A stretch of DNA of 64,000 bases from Varibaculum massiliense. GTDB taxonomy: Bacteria > Actinomycetota > Actinomycetes > Actinomycetales > Actinomycetaceae. Shown here piece by piece: positions 1-9,104 of the stretch. The notes under the pieces are model-generated. The model saw only the letters and a program-made list of their open reading frames with translations. It did no database searches and was not told the origin of the DNA. The position numbers and the translations under genes are program-made. The DNA is taken from contig NZ_FNWI01000004.1 of assembly GCF_900106855.1 (NCBI RefSeq), positions 186,001-250,000 on the forward strand, read 5' to 3'. How positions within the stretch are numbered: position 1 is the stretch's first letter; each line of letters opens with the position of its first letter.

Positions 1-792
1 CCCGGCAATCTCGATTACTTCATCTACCGGATCACGAGTAGTACCCGCCAAATCATTCACTACTACCCGTTGCGAACCTGCCAAGGTGTTAAGCAAGGAA
101 GATTTTCCCACATTCGGGCGCCCAATCAGCGCCACTCGCCCGGGACTTCCCGGCGGCAGTGCCTTCGAAAACTGAGATTTTTCCGGTAACAACGCCACCA
201 GCTTGTCCAGTAAATCGCCGCTGCCCAGGCCGTGCAAAGCCGATAAGGGGAACGGTTCCCCTAACCCTAGGGACCACAGGGCGGTGGCGTCCGCCTCTCC
301 GCGCGAAGAATCAACTTTATTAGCGACCAAAATCACCGGTCTATCGCAGCGTTGCAGGATGCGAGCAATCTGCAGATCGGTGTCGGTGGCACCCACCCCG
401 GCATCAGCTACAAATAGCACCACATCGGCTAGCTGGATGGAAGCCTCGGCTTGGGCGGCTACCATCTGATCGAGGCCTTTAACCCCCAGTTCCCAACCGC
501 CAGTATCTAGTAATTGAAAATCTACTCCCGCCCACTGCGCCGGATATCGCACCCGATCGCGGGTTACTCCCGGATGATCCTGCACAACGGCCGCGCGTCG
601 ACCCAAAATCCGATTAACCAGGGTGGATTTACCAACATTGGGACGCCCGATTACCGCCACTACCGGCAGAGCACCTAAGTCCTGGTGCTGCTCGGCAGGG
701 CTTTCAGCCTCTAACAATTCATAGTCATCGTCTTGGAGCTGAATTTGGCTAAGGATATTTGCCGAATCGTCGGGCGTTAAATCTTCACTCAC
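1..792 (-). CDS. der: Der (EngA) tandem-domain ribosome-assembly GTPase, 3' end outside the window
   Basis: Der is an essential GTPase with two G domains that acts in late maturation of the large ribosomal subunit. Translating the minus strand from GTG at 792 gives an unbroken frame of 264 codons to the window edge. An acidic N-terminal extension of about 50 residues comes first, then the first P-loop GRPNVGKST, a DTGGWE switch II motif and an NKVD motif. A linker follows, then the second P-loop GRPNVGKSS and the start of the second G domain (AGTTRD). The C-terminal KH-like domain lies outside the window. The gene starts 41 bases after the cmk stop, an order seen in many actinobacteria, so the two are probably co-transcribed. 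The start is supported by the cmk boundary but has no strong ribosome binding site. Confidence 0.93.
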   Translation of the reverse strand, partial: MSEDLTPDDSANILSQIQLQDDDYELLEAESPAEQHQDLGALPVVAVIGRPNVGKSTLVNRILGRRAAVVQDHPGVTRDRVRYPAQWAGVDFQLLDTGGWELGVKGLDQMVAAQAEASIQLADVVLFVADAGVGATDTDLQIARILQRCDRPVILVANKVDSSRGEADATALWSLGLGEPFPLSALHGLGSGDLLDKLVALLPEKSQFSKALPPGSPGRVALIGRPNVGKSSLLNTLAGSQRVVVNDLAGTTRDPVDEVIEIAG

Positions 793-833
793 GCCCTCAA
801 GTTTAGGTGAGAGCAGGGAGCTTTGGCGAAAAC

Positions 834-1544
834 TTAGCCTTGGCGAGCCTGGAAAGCCCGTCCCACAATCGCGACTACAGCCTCCATAGTTTCTTGTTCA
901 TCCAGGTCGGAGGAATCTAGCAGCGCTACTCCGGGAGCAGGCGTAGTGAAGTTGTTTACCTGCGAGTCCGCGAAGTCACGCGCGGCTACCGAATCGCTGC
1001 CTGCCCCCTGCTGGCGGGCGCGGCGTTGCTCACGCACCTGCGGGGAGGCGGTGAGCAAGATCTTAACGTCTGCATCCGGGGCTACTACGGTGGTGATATC
1101 GCGTCCTTCAGCCACGATTCCCCGTCCAGAGGCTTTGGCAGCTTGAATAATCTGGCGTTGGCGAGCAATCATCTGTTCGCGTACCCCGGGAACCGCGCTA
1201 ACCTGGCTGACTGCCCGGTTTACTTCTTCCCCGCGAAGCAGACGGGTTACATCGCGTCCCTCGATCAGGATCCGCGGGGCGTGCGCGAATGCTTCTACCT
1301 GCATAGGAATCGAATAGGCAAGCATAGCCAGTGCCGATGGATCATTGAGGTCTGCTCCTTGCCGAAGCGCATACCAGGTGAGGGCGCGATACATGGCGCC
1401 GGTGTCTAAAAAGTTGGTACCCAGTTCCGCCGCCGATAGGCGCGCGATAGTGGATTTACCTGCCCCGCTGGGGCCATCAATGGCGATTACCAGACCAGCT
1501 CCCAGTATTTGCTGACCTACGTATTGTGAACCGTCACCCGACAT
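834..1544 (-). CDS. cmk: Cytidylate (CMP/dCMP) kinase
   Basis: Cytidylate kinase phosphorylates CMP and dCMP to the diphosphates in pyrimidine salvage and nucleotide supply. The 236-residue protein has the family's usual length. Its P-loop GPSGAGKS lies at residues 24-31, followed by the LDTGAMYRA substrate-binding motif and the EGRDITTVV motif typical of bacterial Cmk. A purine-rich ribosome binding site (GGAAGGG) lies about 10 bases before the ATG. It is followed by der on the same strand, and preceded by tyrA after a gap of about 120 bases. Assignment is firm. Confidence 0.95.
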   Translation of the reverse strand: MSGDGSQYVGQQILGAGLVIAIDGPSGAGKSTIARLSAAELGTNFLDTGAMYRALTWYALRQGADLNDPSALAMLAYSIPMQVEAFAHAPRILIEGRDVTRLLRGEEVNRAVSQVSAVPGVREQMIARQRQIIQAAKASGRGIVAEGRDITTVVAPDADVKILLTASPQVREQRRARQQGAGSDSVAARDFADSQVNNFTTPAPGVALLDSSDLDEQETMEAVVAIVGRAFQARQG

Positions 1545-1664
1545 AGCTTTTACACCCTTCCGAAAGCACTATTATTGGCTGCTAAAAGCACCCTATACCA
1601 CTCGATAATATGCTATTTGTTAAGTTTTTGGATAGCTTCCCCGCTACTATTTCCAGTTTTCCGG

Positions 1665-2795
1665 CTAGGCAGACACTATTTCCCAGCCTTTTACCTGAAG
1701 TTTTTCTGCCAGCGAAGCCGCAGAGTTAGGTTCGATCGCTAACCTGGCCACCCCGAAGGCAGCTCCCGGGGAATGTTCCAGTTCTAAATCTTCGATATTG
1801 GTGCCAGTTTCGCCCACGGCCTGGAAAAGCCGTCCTAAAGTACCGGCCTCATCTGGCACTTTAACCATAACTTCCTGGTAGCGCCGCGGCGCTCCCCCGT
1901 GTTTGCCAGGAATGCGTGCCACTCCCAAGTTCCCTTGGCGCATCGCCAAAGTTACGGCTCCCACCAAGCTGGGAGAAGGAATGGCGGCTCCCGGATGTTC
2001 GAGGGCGTGCAAAACTTGCTGCATATCATCAGCAAATCCTCGTAACACTTTCGCCACATGTTCGGCGTTGCCGGCGATAATAGCTGCCCACAGGGCAGGA
2101 TCAGAGGAAGCTATCCGGGTGGTATCGCGCAGTCCTTGCCCCGATAGCCCCAAAGATTCCGGTAGCGCCTTCGCCAACTGTGCCGCCAAGAGGGAAGAAA
2201 CCAGTTGGGGAACATGGGACACTAACGCTACCGATTGGTCGTGGGTTTCTGCGTCTAGCTGCAGGGGCAGGGAACCTACATCTAAAGCCAAGGTACGCAT
2301 AGCCAATACTGCGCCCGGGTCGGTTTCCTGGTTGGGAACTATTACCCAGGGGCGAGATTCAAACAGGTCTTCGCGGGCAAAAGCCGTCCCGGAGCGTTCC
2401 CGCCCCGCCATCGGATGCGATCCCACGTAGCGGGTAGGATCCGCCCCGGCCTGCGCAACTTCCTCTAAAATCACGCTTTTTACCGAGGCCACATCGGTAA
2501 CCAGCGCGGTGGGAAACTCTTTTAACGCGGCGATTACCTGGTCGGCAGCCACATCAGGCGGGGTGGCTACGATTACCAGTGCGGGGTCGGGGCAGTCTTC
2601 CTCCCATCTTTGCCCCGCCCCCATATCGCAGGCCAGAGCACTAACTACTGGATAAATATCCCGTAGAAAAACTGGCAATCCCAGTTTGCTTAGGCGCATC
2701 CCCAGTGACGCCCCCAGTAATCCGGCACCGATAATCAACACTGGTCCGGTAGTTCCAACCTGTGTCTTGTCCGCAGCTGCTTTAGTGTTCTCCAT
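1665..2795 (-). CDS. tyrA: Prephenate dehydrogenase with C-terminal ACT domain
   Basis: This enzyme oxidatively decarboxylates prephenate to 4-hydroxyphenylpyruvate in tyrosine synthesis. The 376-residue protein opens with a Rossmann NAD(P)-binding motif (GAGLLG, residues 23-28). The middle carries the TyrA-type motif SHPMAGRERSG and a histidine-rich stretch (ETHDQSVALVSHVPQL) of the helical dimerisation domain. The last 70 residues look like an ACT regulatory domain (KVPDEAGTLGRLFQAVGETG), which suggests feedback control by an amino acid, probably tyrosine. It lies 9 bases after the rluB stop on the same strand, so it belongs to the rluB-tyrA-cmk-der run. Confidence 0.9.
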   Translation of the reverse strand: MENTKAAADKTQVGTTGPVLIIGAGLLGASLGMRLSKLGLPVFLRDIYPVVSALACDMGAGQRWEEDCPDPALVIVATPPDVAADQVIAALKEFPTALVTDVASVKSVILEEVAQAGADPTRYVGSHPMAGRERSGTAFAREDLFESRPWVIVPNQETDPGAVLAMRTLALDVGSLPLQLDAETHDQSVALVSHVPQLVSSLLAAQLAKALPESLGLSGQGLRDTTRIASSDPALWAAIIAGNAEHVAKVLRGFADDMQQVLHALEHPGAAIPSPSLVGAVTLAMRQGNLGVARIPGKHGGAPRRYQEVMVKVPDEAGTLGRLFQAVGETGTNIEDLELEHSPGAAFGVARLAIEPNSAASLAEKLQVKGWEIVSA

Positions 2796-2804
2796 TTTTC
2801 CAGC

Positions 2805-3671
2805 CTAAAGGTCTACGCTCTTCATCAGTACGCTTAGCTCCGGTTTTGAGAGACGGCGGGTTGCACCCAGGGGTAAAGTCCCCAGTTTCACGGTGCCATG
2901 CGCGATCCGCGACAGTTCCATCACCGGGGCTCCAACTTCCTCAAACATCCGGCGCACGATGCGGTTTCGCCCCAGATGTAGCTCAATTTCCACCAAGGTG
3001 AGCCCCCCGTGTGTCCCTTTTATTGATACCCGGTCAGCCTGCGCAAACCCGTCCTCCAGCATGATTCCGGAGCGCAGCTCCTGGGCAGTCTTGCCGGTGA
3101 ATTTACCTTTCACAGTCGCTAAATAGGTTTTCGGTACCTCCCAGGAGGGGTGGGTGAGGCGGTTCGCGAGTTCCCCATCGTTAGTTAGCAGCAAAAGACC
3201 AGAAGTATCCACGTCTAACCTGCCCACATGGAATAGCCGTTCCCGATAGTCGGTTAAGAATTGGGTGAGGTCGTGGGGGTCACCCCGGAGGGATGATTCC
3301 ACCCCTGTGGGTTTATTGAGGGCGATCGTGACTCGGGAATCATCTATCATTACGAGCTGCCCATCTACGTGTAGCATCACCTGATCGGGGTCAACTTTGG
3401 TGCCTAGTTCGCGCACCACTTTGCCGTTGACTTTTACCCGCCCGGAAACGATCAGTTTTTCGCAGGCACGTCTAGAGGCTACCCCGGCGGCCGCTAATAC
3501 TTTTTGTAGTCGTTCTTCTTTGCCGCTTTCGGGGGTGGTTTGCGGTTTTACCACCGGCATCTGCGGATCTTTACGCCGCGGAGGCATCGGGGCTAAGGGG
3601 ATTTTGTCTGCCCGACGCCCCTGGCGGTCGGTACCCTCATCGCTTTCGTGATAGGAACTAAGATCAGTCAA
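2805..3671 (-). CDS. rluB: Ribosomal large-subunit pseudouridine synthase B family (RsuA/RluB)
   Basis: This enzyme isomerises specific uridines of rRNA to pseudouridine. The 288-residue protein has a basic N-terminal tail, an S4 RNA-binding domain at about residues 53-100 (RLQKVLAAAGVASRRACEKL), and the catalytic domain with the family motif GRLDVDTSGLLLLTNDG, which contains the catalytic aspartate. The start is TTG at 3671 with AGGAG 8-9 bases upstream; I see no better start. It lies between scpB and tyrA on one strand, the usual actinobacterial context next to scpA/scpB. Whether the target is 23S or 16S rRNA cannot be read from the sequence, but this context normally goes with RluB. Confidence 0.9.
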   Translation of the reverse strand: MTDLSSYHESDEGTDRQGRRADKIPLAPMPPRRKDPQMPVVKPQTTPESGKEERLQKVLAAAGVASRRACEKLIVSGRVKVNGKVVRELGTKVDPDQVMLHVDGQLVMIDDSRVTIALNKPTGVESSLRGDPHDLTQFLTDYRERLFHVGRLDVDTSGLLLLTNDGELANRLTHPSWEVPKTYLATVKGKFTGKTAQELRSGIMLEDGFAQADRVSIKGTHGGLTLVEIELHLGRNRIVRRMFEEVGAPVMELSRIAHGTVKLGTLPLGATRRLSKPELSVLMKSVDL

Positions 3672-3730
3672 CTTGGCTTCTCCTATTGGGTTTTATTTCT
3701 TATCTGCCCTCATCCTATCGCGGCGGCAAA

Positions 3731-4303
3731 TTATTCTTTGAGTCGGGATTCTAACTCGTCTAGTTCTTCACTGCCCGGCAAATGTGGAGCCAACGGCGGG
3801 AGTTCATCTAGGCTGGCTAGCCCCATACGTTCTAAGAAACTGGTGGTGGTGCCGTAAAGAATCGCCCCCGAGTCTGCCCGGTCAACTTCTTGAATCAAAT
3901 CGTGCGCCAACAGGGTGCGTACTACCCCGTCTACACTCACTCCCCTAATGGAGGCAATTACTGAGCGAGAAACCGGCTGTCGATAGGCGATTACGGCCAA
4001 GGTTTCTAGAGCCGGGTTGGACAGATGGGAAGTTCCGCCTTGGGTTAAGAATTCGGAGACGATTTCTTCTTGCGCGGGGGCAGAATAAATCCGCCATCCT
4101 CCAGCCACGTTGCGTAATACGAATCCGTGAGGACGAGCGGTTTCGCCTGCATATTCGGCGCGCAATTGCTCTAAGGCTACCTTAACCTGTTGGGGGCTAC
4201 TTTTCAGGCGCGGCGCGAGTTCCTCGGGACTTAATGGCTCGCTAGCTACGATCAAGATGGCCTCGAGGGAGACAAGTAGCTGTTCGTTGGCAGAGTTAGT
4301 CAT
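3731..4303 (-). CDS. scpB: Segregation and condensation protein B
   Basis: ScpB is the winged-helix kite subunit that joins ScpA and SMC in the condensin complex for chromosome folding and segregation. The sequence shows the tandem winged-helix fold of the family, with the conserved block NPALETLAVIAYRQPVSRS and the following IRGVSVDGVVRTLL. Three ATG codons are available (4321, 4315, 4303). I chose 4303 because only it has a good ribosome binding site (GGAG, six bases away). The protein is then 190 residues. The start lies five bases after the scpA stop, so translation is probably coupled to scpA. Confidence 0.92.
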   Translation of the reverse strand: MTNSANEQLLVSLEAILIVASEPLSPEELAPRLKSSPQQVKVALEQLRAEYAGETARPHGFVLRNVAGGWRIYSAPAQEEIVSEFLTQGGTSHLSNPALETLAVIAYRQPVSRSVIASIRGVSVDGVVRTLLAHDLIQEVDRADSGAILYGTTTSFLERMGLASLDELPPLAPHLPGSEELDELESRLKE

Positions 4304-5177
4304 CTGCGGCTCCATATTCATCGAAAATAAAGTTATTAAAGTCTGGGATTTCCTTACTATCTAGGGTCACATATAGTTCTTCCAGTGCGCTTTCTTGGGT
4401 AAATTCCACGCAGCGGTGCCGGTAGAGTTCCAGTAAAGCTAGGAAACGGGTGACTTTTTCGGTAGCGTTCTTGGCAGACCGGGTCAGCTCGCTAAAGCTG
4501 GCTTTGCCACTTCGTTTCAGCTCGGCAACCACGATTTGGGCTTGCTCTGCCAGGGAGGCTTGCGGCAGGTGCAGATGGGACAGGGATACTTGGGGAGGAC
4601 GGCGGGTGAAAGCATCCGCGGCGGCGCGGGCTAAATCTTCGGGGGTGAAATCCACTCGTAGCGGCGGCAAGAGGCGCGCGAACTTGGCAGGCAGGGGAAC
4701 TTCCCGCGGATAGTAGGCGTGGCCTTCCCCAATGCGCAAGCGCAAATAATCTGCGACTTCCTTATAGGCACGATATTGCAATAGGCGGGAGAACAATAGG
4801 TCGCGCGCCTCTAAATATTCTGGATCTAGTTCCTCGGTCTCTTCTCCGGGTAGCAGCTGACTGGCTTTGATGTTGAGCAAAGTGGCTGCAATCTCTAGGA
4901 ACTGGGAAGCTTGTGATAAATCCGGAAACGCCTGCATATAGGTAATAAAATCATCTGTTACCTGCGCTAATGCCACCTCGGTAATATCCAGTTTGTTCTT
5001 GATAATCAAGGTGAGCAACAGATCTAGCGGCCCGGAAAATACTTCTAGCTCCAGTTCAAAAGGAGGAGCTTTTTCCGGCTCGGTTTTTTCCGCTAACCGG
5101 GAAGGAAACAGCGCTACTTCCTCCCCGACTGCCGCTTGCGGGTTAGCTGAAACTGCCGGTGAGTTAGGCGGTGTCAC
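4296..5177 (-). CDS. scpA: Segregation and condensation protein A
   Basis: ScpA is the kleisin subunit that closes the SMC ring of bacterial condensin. The signature N-terminal block FSGPLDLLLTLIIKNKLDI is present, followed by the helical middle region and a C-terminal winged helix (GKASFSELTRSAKN). The open frame extends up to a TTG at 5240, deep inside parA. A GTG at 5177 preceded by GAGG 8-9 bases away gives a small overlap with the parA end and a 293-residue protein, so I prefer it. The acidic extension before the kleisin block is not conserved in the family. It forms an operon with parA upstream and scpB downstream. Confidence 0.92.
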   Translation of the reverse strand: MTPPNSPAVSANPQAAVGEEVALFPSRLAEKTEPEKAPPFELELEVFSGPLDLLLTLIIKNKLDITEVALAQVTDDFITYMQAFPDLSQASQFLEIAATLLNIKASQLLPGEETEELDPEYLEARDLLFSRLLQYRAYKEVADYLRLRIGEGHAYYPREVPLPAKFARLLPPLRVDFTPEDLARAAADAFTRRPPQVSLSHLHLPQASLAEQAQIVVAELKRSGKASFSELTRSAKNATEKVTRFLALLELYRHRCVEFTQESALEELYVTLDSKEIPDFNNFIFDEYGAADD

Positions 5178-6024
5178 CACGGGCAATAACCTCGCGCGCC
5201 AGCTGGCGGTAAGCTTCGGCTCCTGGATGGGAGGGCGCAAACGTTGTAATCGGTTCGGTAGCTACCGAGGCGTCCGGGAACTTTATGGTACGGTGAATAA
5301 CCGTCTGATAGACCCGATCCCCGAAGGCTTCTTGCAGCCGCTCCATGACTTCGCGCGAATGCAGCGTGCGAGTATCTACCATAGTCGCCAAAATCCCATC
5401 TATTTTCAGTTTCGGGTTTAGACGGTCACGCACTTTTTCAATAGTTTCTACCAGTAGCGCTACCCCGCGCAGGGCGAAAAATTCGGTTTCCATGGGGATC
5501 ATTACCCCGTGTGCCGCAGTTAGGGCGTTCACCGTCAGCAACCCTAGGGAGGGCTGGCAATCGATCAAGATCACATCATATTTATCGCTAACCGGGTGGA
5601 GGGCGCGGGCGAGCGCCATTTCCCTGGCGACCTCATTAACCATTTGAATCTCGGCAGCGGAAAGATCAATATTGGCTGGTACCAGATCCATCCCCTCAAT
5701 CGCGGTGGGGTGAATAACCTGTTCCACATTCACGTTGCGATCAAGCAGAACATTGTAGATAGTGGCGTCCAAATCGTTGCCGTTTACCCCGAGCCCAGCG
5801 GTGGCGGCGCCTTGGGGATCAAAATCTACAATCAGTACTTTGCGCCCATACTCTGCCAAAGAAGCAGCCAAGTTAATGGTGGTAGTAGTCTTGCCGACCC
5901 CGCCTTTTTGGTTGCACATGGCAATAATCCGCGCGGGCCCATGGGAGTGTAAGGGCGCGGGCGCGGGGAACTCCGCATCTTTCGGGGTTGGCGGGGGCAT
6001 CAAACCGGGTTGAATATCGCTCAC
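5164..6024 (-). CDS. parA: ParA/Soj-type chromosome-partitioning ATPase
   Basis: This is a deviant-Walker P-loop ATPase of the ParA/MinD family that uses ATP-dependent DNA binding to move chromosomal origins or other cargo. The motif KGGVGKTT lies at residues 40-47, with Walker A' DFDPQGAATAGLG and the DCQPSLGLLTVNAL block. Length is 286 residues, usual for chromosomal ParA. There is no parB partner next to it. Instead it heads the scpA-scpB-rluB group, where this ParA paralogue commonly sits in actinobacteria. The GTG start at 6024 lacks a ribosome binding site but lies seven bases after a TATCGT -10-like box, so the message may be leaderless. An ATG at 6000 is an alternative. Confidence 0.9.
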   Translation of the reverse strand: MSDIQPGLMPPPTPKDAEFPAPAPLHSHGPARIIAMCNQKGGVGKTTTTINLAASLAEYGRKVLIVDFDPQGAATAGLGVNGNDLDATIYNVLLDRNVNVEQVIHPTAIEGMDLVPANIDLSAAEIQMVNEVAREMALARALHPVSDKYDVILIDCQPSLGLLTVNALTAAHGVMIPMETEFFALRGVALLVETIEKVRDRLNPKLKIDGILATMVDTRTLHSREVMERLQEAFGDRVYQTVIHRTIKFPDASVATEPITTFAPSHPGAEAYRQLAREVIARGDTA

Positions 6025-6185
6025 CCTTATAACGATATGACAACCTGAGAAAAAATGTTACCAAGCGGCGTGCAACGAGCCTTTTATCCCCCCCTCAGTC
6101 GCTATAGCTTACAAGCTCCTAGCTATATAGCCTGCGGGGGTGTGGGGTGATTGGTGGTGCGGGGAAAATATTTTTCCTCCTGCCC

Positions 6186-6223
6186 AAGAATTCGGAAAAT
6201 GCCCCAGCATTTTCCGAATTCTT
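6186..6223. repeat. Perfect 17-bp inverted repeat with 4-base loop between xerD and parA
   Basis: Arms at 6186-6202 and 6207-6223 are perfect reverse complements around the loop CCCA; the left arm reads AAGAATTCGGAAAATGC. The stem is AT-rich and not followed by a T-run on either strand, so it is not a standard intrinsic terminator. A shorter palindrome, GGAAAATATTTTTCC, lies about 20 bases to the left. It could be a protein-binding operator for parA, an RNA hairpin ending the xerD message, or a dispersed repeat. The rest of the 269-base gap shows no gene. Confidence 0.85.
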
Positions 6224-6293
6224 ATGCCCACCGCACCTACTCGGATAAAATCTGAGCCCCACCTCAGTCCAGCGCCCCGCATACTCGTGGCTG

Positions 6294-7247
6294 CTACCGA
6301 GCACGCGGATGGGTCTCTTGATATACCTCGCGCAACAAAGTCGCGGTGACCTTGGTATATATCTGAGTGGTAGTTACATTCACATGCCCGAGCAGTTCTT
6401 GCACTACCCTAACGTCCGCGCCGCCCTCTAACATGTGGGTAGCAAAGGAATGCCGCAGGCTGTGGGGGGAGATCGGGGTTTTTATCCCCGCTTTTTCCGC
6501 GGCCTCGCGAATAATATTCCAGGCGCTTTGCCGCGATAGCCGCCCTCCCCGCAAATTTAAAAACAGTGCCGAGCTGCCCCGGCCTTTTTGCGCGAGCCCA
6601 GGGCGGGAGCGCACCAGATACGCTTCTAAGGCCGTGACCGCGTATTCTCCTAGCGGCACCAAACGCTGCTTATTACCTTTGCCGGTTACGGTCACCAGGG
6701 TAATGGAGTTTCCCCCCGAATTTTCGGCCTCGCTACCAGCTAAAAGCCTTAAATCATCCACGTCCAGGGAGCACACTTCGCTCACCCTAGCACCCGAGGC
6801 GTAAAGGGTTTCTAGCAGCGCCCGCGAGCGCAAAGAGCCCGGGTCTTCCCCGCTAAAGGCTTCGAGTAGGGCGCGAGTTTGCGGGATCGTGAGTGCTTTG
6901 GGTAGCGGTCGCGCTAAGCGGGGATTTTCTAGGTTATCGGTGGGGTCAGTGCCACTCAGTCGCTCATTTACGCTAAAGCCGTGGAACCCGCGCAGAGAAG
7001 CCATCATTCGGGCGATAGAAGAGGCTGCTAAGGGATTTTTACCGTCTTCGCCGGCTGCGGCGGCCTGTAAAAACGTCCGCAAAGTGTCCGGGGTGATGTC
7101 AGCTAAAGCATGTACACCGGCACCGGCTAAATATTCGCGGTAACGTGCCAGGTCACGCCGATAGGAGCCGACCGTGTTATTTGATAATCCGCGTTCAATC
7201 GCCAGGTGATCTAGATATGCCTCGCTCGCCTGCTCGATTTCATCCAT
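6294..7247 (-). CDS. xerD: Tyrosine recombinase XerD
   Basis: XerD acts with XerC to resolve chromosome dimers at dif. The 317-residue protein has the SAM-like N-terminal DNA-binding domain (SYRRDLARYREYLA) and the catalytic domain. All active-site residues are visible: Arg in ASGARVSEV, Lys in TGKGNKQR, HxxR in HSLRHSFATH, His in LLGHVNVTT and the nucleophile Tyr at about residue 297 (TQIYT). The upstream position relative to parA-scpA-scpB is the usual place for xerD. The ATG at 7247 lies six bases after a TAAACT -10 box with no ribosome binding site between, so a leaderless message is likely. Confidence 0.93.
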   Translation of the reverse strand: MDEIEQASEAYLDHLAIERGLSNNTVGSYRRDLARYREYLAGAGVHALADITPDTLRTFLQAAAAGEDGKNPLAASSIARMMASLRGFHGFSVNERLSGTDPTDNLENPRLARPLPKALTIPQTRALLEAFSGEDPGSLRSRALLETLYASGARVSEVCSLDVDDLRLLAGSEAENSGGNSITLVTVTGKGNKQRLVPLGEYAVTALEAYLVRSRPGLAQKGRGSSALFLNLRGGRLSRQSAWNIIREAAEKAGIKTPISPHSLRHSFATHMLEGGADVRVVQELLGHVNVTTTQIYTKVTATLLREVYQETHPRAR

Positions 7248-7253
7248 GTTTTT

Positions 7254-7259
7254 AGTTTA
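7254..7259 (-). promoter_or_regulatory. -10 box of a likely leaderless xerD promoter
   Basis: On the minus strand TAAACT is followed by six bases and then the xerD ATG. This spacing would place the transcription start at or next to the start codon. The same layout recurs at many genes in this window. Confidence 0.5.
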
Positions 7260-7367
7260 GAGGGCGCATCCGTTTTTACCTGAATGCCACCTGCAGCAAA
7301 GTTTTTCCCTGCCAAGACACTCCAGGGTGATAATAGAAGCACAGTTGATTTTTAGGAGTGATGTTTT

Positions 7368-7655
7368 ATGGCTTTATTCGCAGTTGAATATTTTTACGAC
7401 CCAACCGCTGCCGCAAAAATGGATGAGGTGCGCCCTGATCATCGCGCTCATCTGCGCGCCCTGCACGACCAAGGCATTGTGAAACTGGTGGGCTCTTGGG
7501 TTAATGACCCGCATCCGGGCGCCCTAATCGCGGTAGTAGCTGAATCCACTGAGGACGCCCTCACCGCTTTAGCTGAGGACCCCTTTTTCCTGGCCGGTTT
7601 CATTACCAAGCGAAAAGTACATCAGTGGAATGTAATAATCGGGGAAATCCACTAG
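7368..7655 (+). CDS. YciI-like (YCII domain) protein
   Basis: This small 95-residue protein belongs to the YciI-like family of ferredoxin-like alpha/beta folds. Family members carry a conserved His-Asp pair thought to be an active site, but their physiological role is mostly unknown. Here the pair may be the His in RPDHRAHL and the Asp in WVNDPHPGAL; the AEDPFFLAGFI block is also typical of the family. A clear TAGGAGTG ribosome binding site precedes the ATG. The gene stands alone between divergent xerD and a convergent ATPase gene, so the context gives no functional hint. Confidence 0.8.
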   Translation: MALFAVEYFYDPTAAAKMDEVRPDHRAHLRALHDQGIVKLVGSWVNDPHPGALIAVVAESTEDALTALAEDPFFLAGFITKRKVHQWNVIIGEIH

Positions 7656-7692
7656 TCAGATCTCGCTAGTGACACCTGAGTTTAACAGAGGC

Positions 7693-7752
7693 AGAGGGTA
7701 CGCCCTCTAAGCGCTAATTTTCTCGCCCCGCCTGCAGTAGGGTTTCCCTACT
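7693..7752. terminator. Two short hairpins between convergent genes, possible bidirectional terminator
   Basis: AGAGGG (7693-7698) pairs with CCCTCT (7703-7708), and AGTAGGG (7736-7742) pairs with CCCTACT (7746-7752) around a TTT loop. They lie between the convergent ends of the YciI-like gene and the ATPase gene. T-runs are short, so the call is tentative. Confidence 0.35.
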
Positions 7753-7790
7753 ACCTCTTCCATATTAACTGCCGCGTTGATACAGAACCG

Positions 7791-9074
7791 TTAAGGCTTG
7801 AGGGAGGTGGCCGGGATCATGTAGATTCCGGTTTCTTTATCCTGCATTACCGCTTGCAGGTGTCCTACGATAATCCCCATCACTTTCGGCTTTTTCTTTG
7901 CGTATTGGTAGAAGCGAGTAAGACTGGTTATTGCATCATCGATGCTGCCATCGCTTAGTTTAATTTCAAAGGCCGCATAGTCGCCATTCTTAAATTCGAG
8001 GATGGCATCTACTTCATCACCCGAAGCATTATCGCGGAAATGGAAAAGATGCCCTCCGTGATAGTCGGCAAAAATTCGTAAATCCCGCTCCACCAGCGCC
8101 TCAAATAGCAGGCCAAAGGTTTCATGGTCAAGCAGCAATTTTTCAACACTGAGACCTAGGCTTGCACAACAAAGGGAAGGATCCACCAGATGCTTTTTCG
8201 CTGTTTTCCCAATTCTTGCTGAGGAGCGGTAATTAAGGCTGAAGGCTTCTTGATTTGCGGTCAAATATAAACTGTCGAGGACGCCGAGGTAATCTGCGAT
8301 GGTTGCGCGGCTTTCGATTATTTCATCTTGATTTTCATATTCTTCGATATCTTTAACCAGGGTTTTGTTTCCTACTAAAGTTGATTCATTTCTGGAAAGC
8401 GAACGTAAAAGCATACGCATCTTGTGCGGGTTACGTTTCTTGACTGCCCCTTCATGCATATCTTTAGTCACCAAGGAATCAATATAGCTCTCGGGAATAA
8501 CTCCGCAATCTTCTTCCGCGGTGTAAATGTTTTCGGGCCATCCCCCTCTAATAATGAGGCGGGCAAGTTTTTCCAGCTCTACCTTGCCCACATATCCCGT
8601 TTCGACAGTTCCTTCCAATAGTCCCGAAATTGATACCTCCCCGGTGGAATCACCTGATTCATACAAGCTCATAGGATGCATGCGCAGGGTTAATATTCTT
8701 CCTACCCCGGAGTGGAATACTTTGTGCGTACCTTCATTGACTTTCAAAGCGGTTGAACCGGTGAGGATAAATTTCCCCTTTTCCCGGTCTGTGTCACACT
8801 CATGCCGTACTGCATCCCAAATCTCGGGAACAATCTGCCATTCATCAATCAATTGCGGACTTAGGTGAGTAAAGATGTATTTGGGTTCAACCATTGCCAG
8901 GTCACGCTGACTTCTATCCGTTAGATAACTGACGCTATTTGCATGCGCCAAGCTCGTCCAAGTCTTTCCACACCACTTCGATCCCTCAATAGAGACAGCT
9001 CCGAAGATGTTTAAATATCTTGCGATTTTTTCGTCGATAAGCCTTGATCGATATCCCGGTTTTTTTAAGCTCAC
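7791..9074 (-). CDS. AAA_14/DUF4143-type ATPase
   Basis: The 427-residue protein has the two-part design of the AAA_14 plus DUF4143 family. An N-terminal P-loop ATPase shows the motif GSKWCGKT at about residues 31-38 and a Walker B-like FTHLSPQLIDEWQ. The C-terminal part ends in a nuclease-like core, with DEVDAILEF followed by AFEIKLS, resembling the D...ExK pattern of PD-(D/E)XK folds. These proteins are widespread, patchily distributed and of unknown function; links to defence or mobile elements have been suggested but not shown. The GTG start has GGAGG upstream. A 23-bp tandem repeat lies just before the gene. It is an accessory gene between core genes. Confidence 0.85.
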   Translation of the reverse strand: MSLKKPGYRSRLIDEKIARYLNIFGAVSIEGSKWCGKTWTSLAHANSVSYLTDRSQRDLAMVEPKYIFTHLSPQLIDEWQIVPEIWDAVRHECDTDREKGKFILTGSTALKVNEGTHKVFHSGVGRILTLRMHPMSLYESGDSTGEVSISGLLEGTVETGYVGKVELEKLARLIIRGGWPENIYTAEEDCGVIPESYIDSLVTKDMHEGAVKKRNPHKMRMLLRSLSRNESTLVGNKTLVKDIEEYENQDEIIESRATIADYLGVLDSLYLTANQEAFSLNYRSSARIGKTAKKHLVDPSLCCASLGLSVEKLLLDHETFGLLFEALVERDLRIFADYHGGHLFHFRDNASGDEVDAILEFKNGDYAAFEIKLSDGSIDDAITSLTRFYQYAKKKPKVMGIIVGHLQAVMQDKETGIYMIPATSLKP

Positions 9075-9104
9075 TACCCCACCTCCAAAAGAAGCTTACC
9101 TGGG

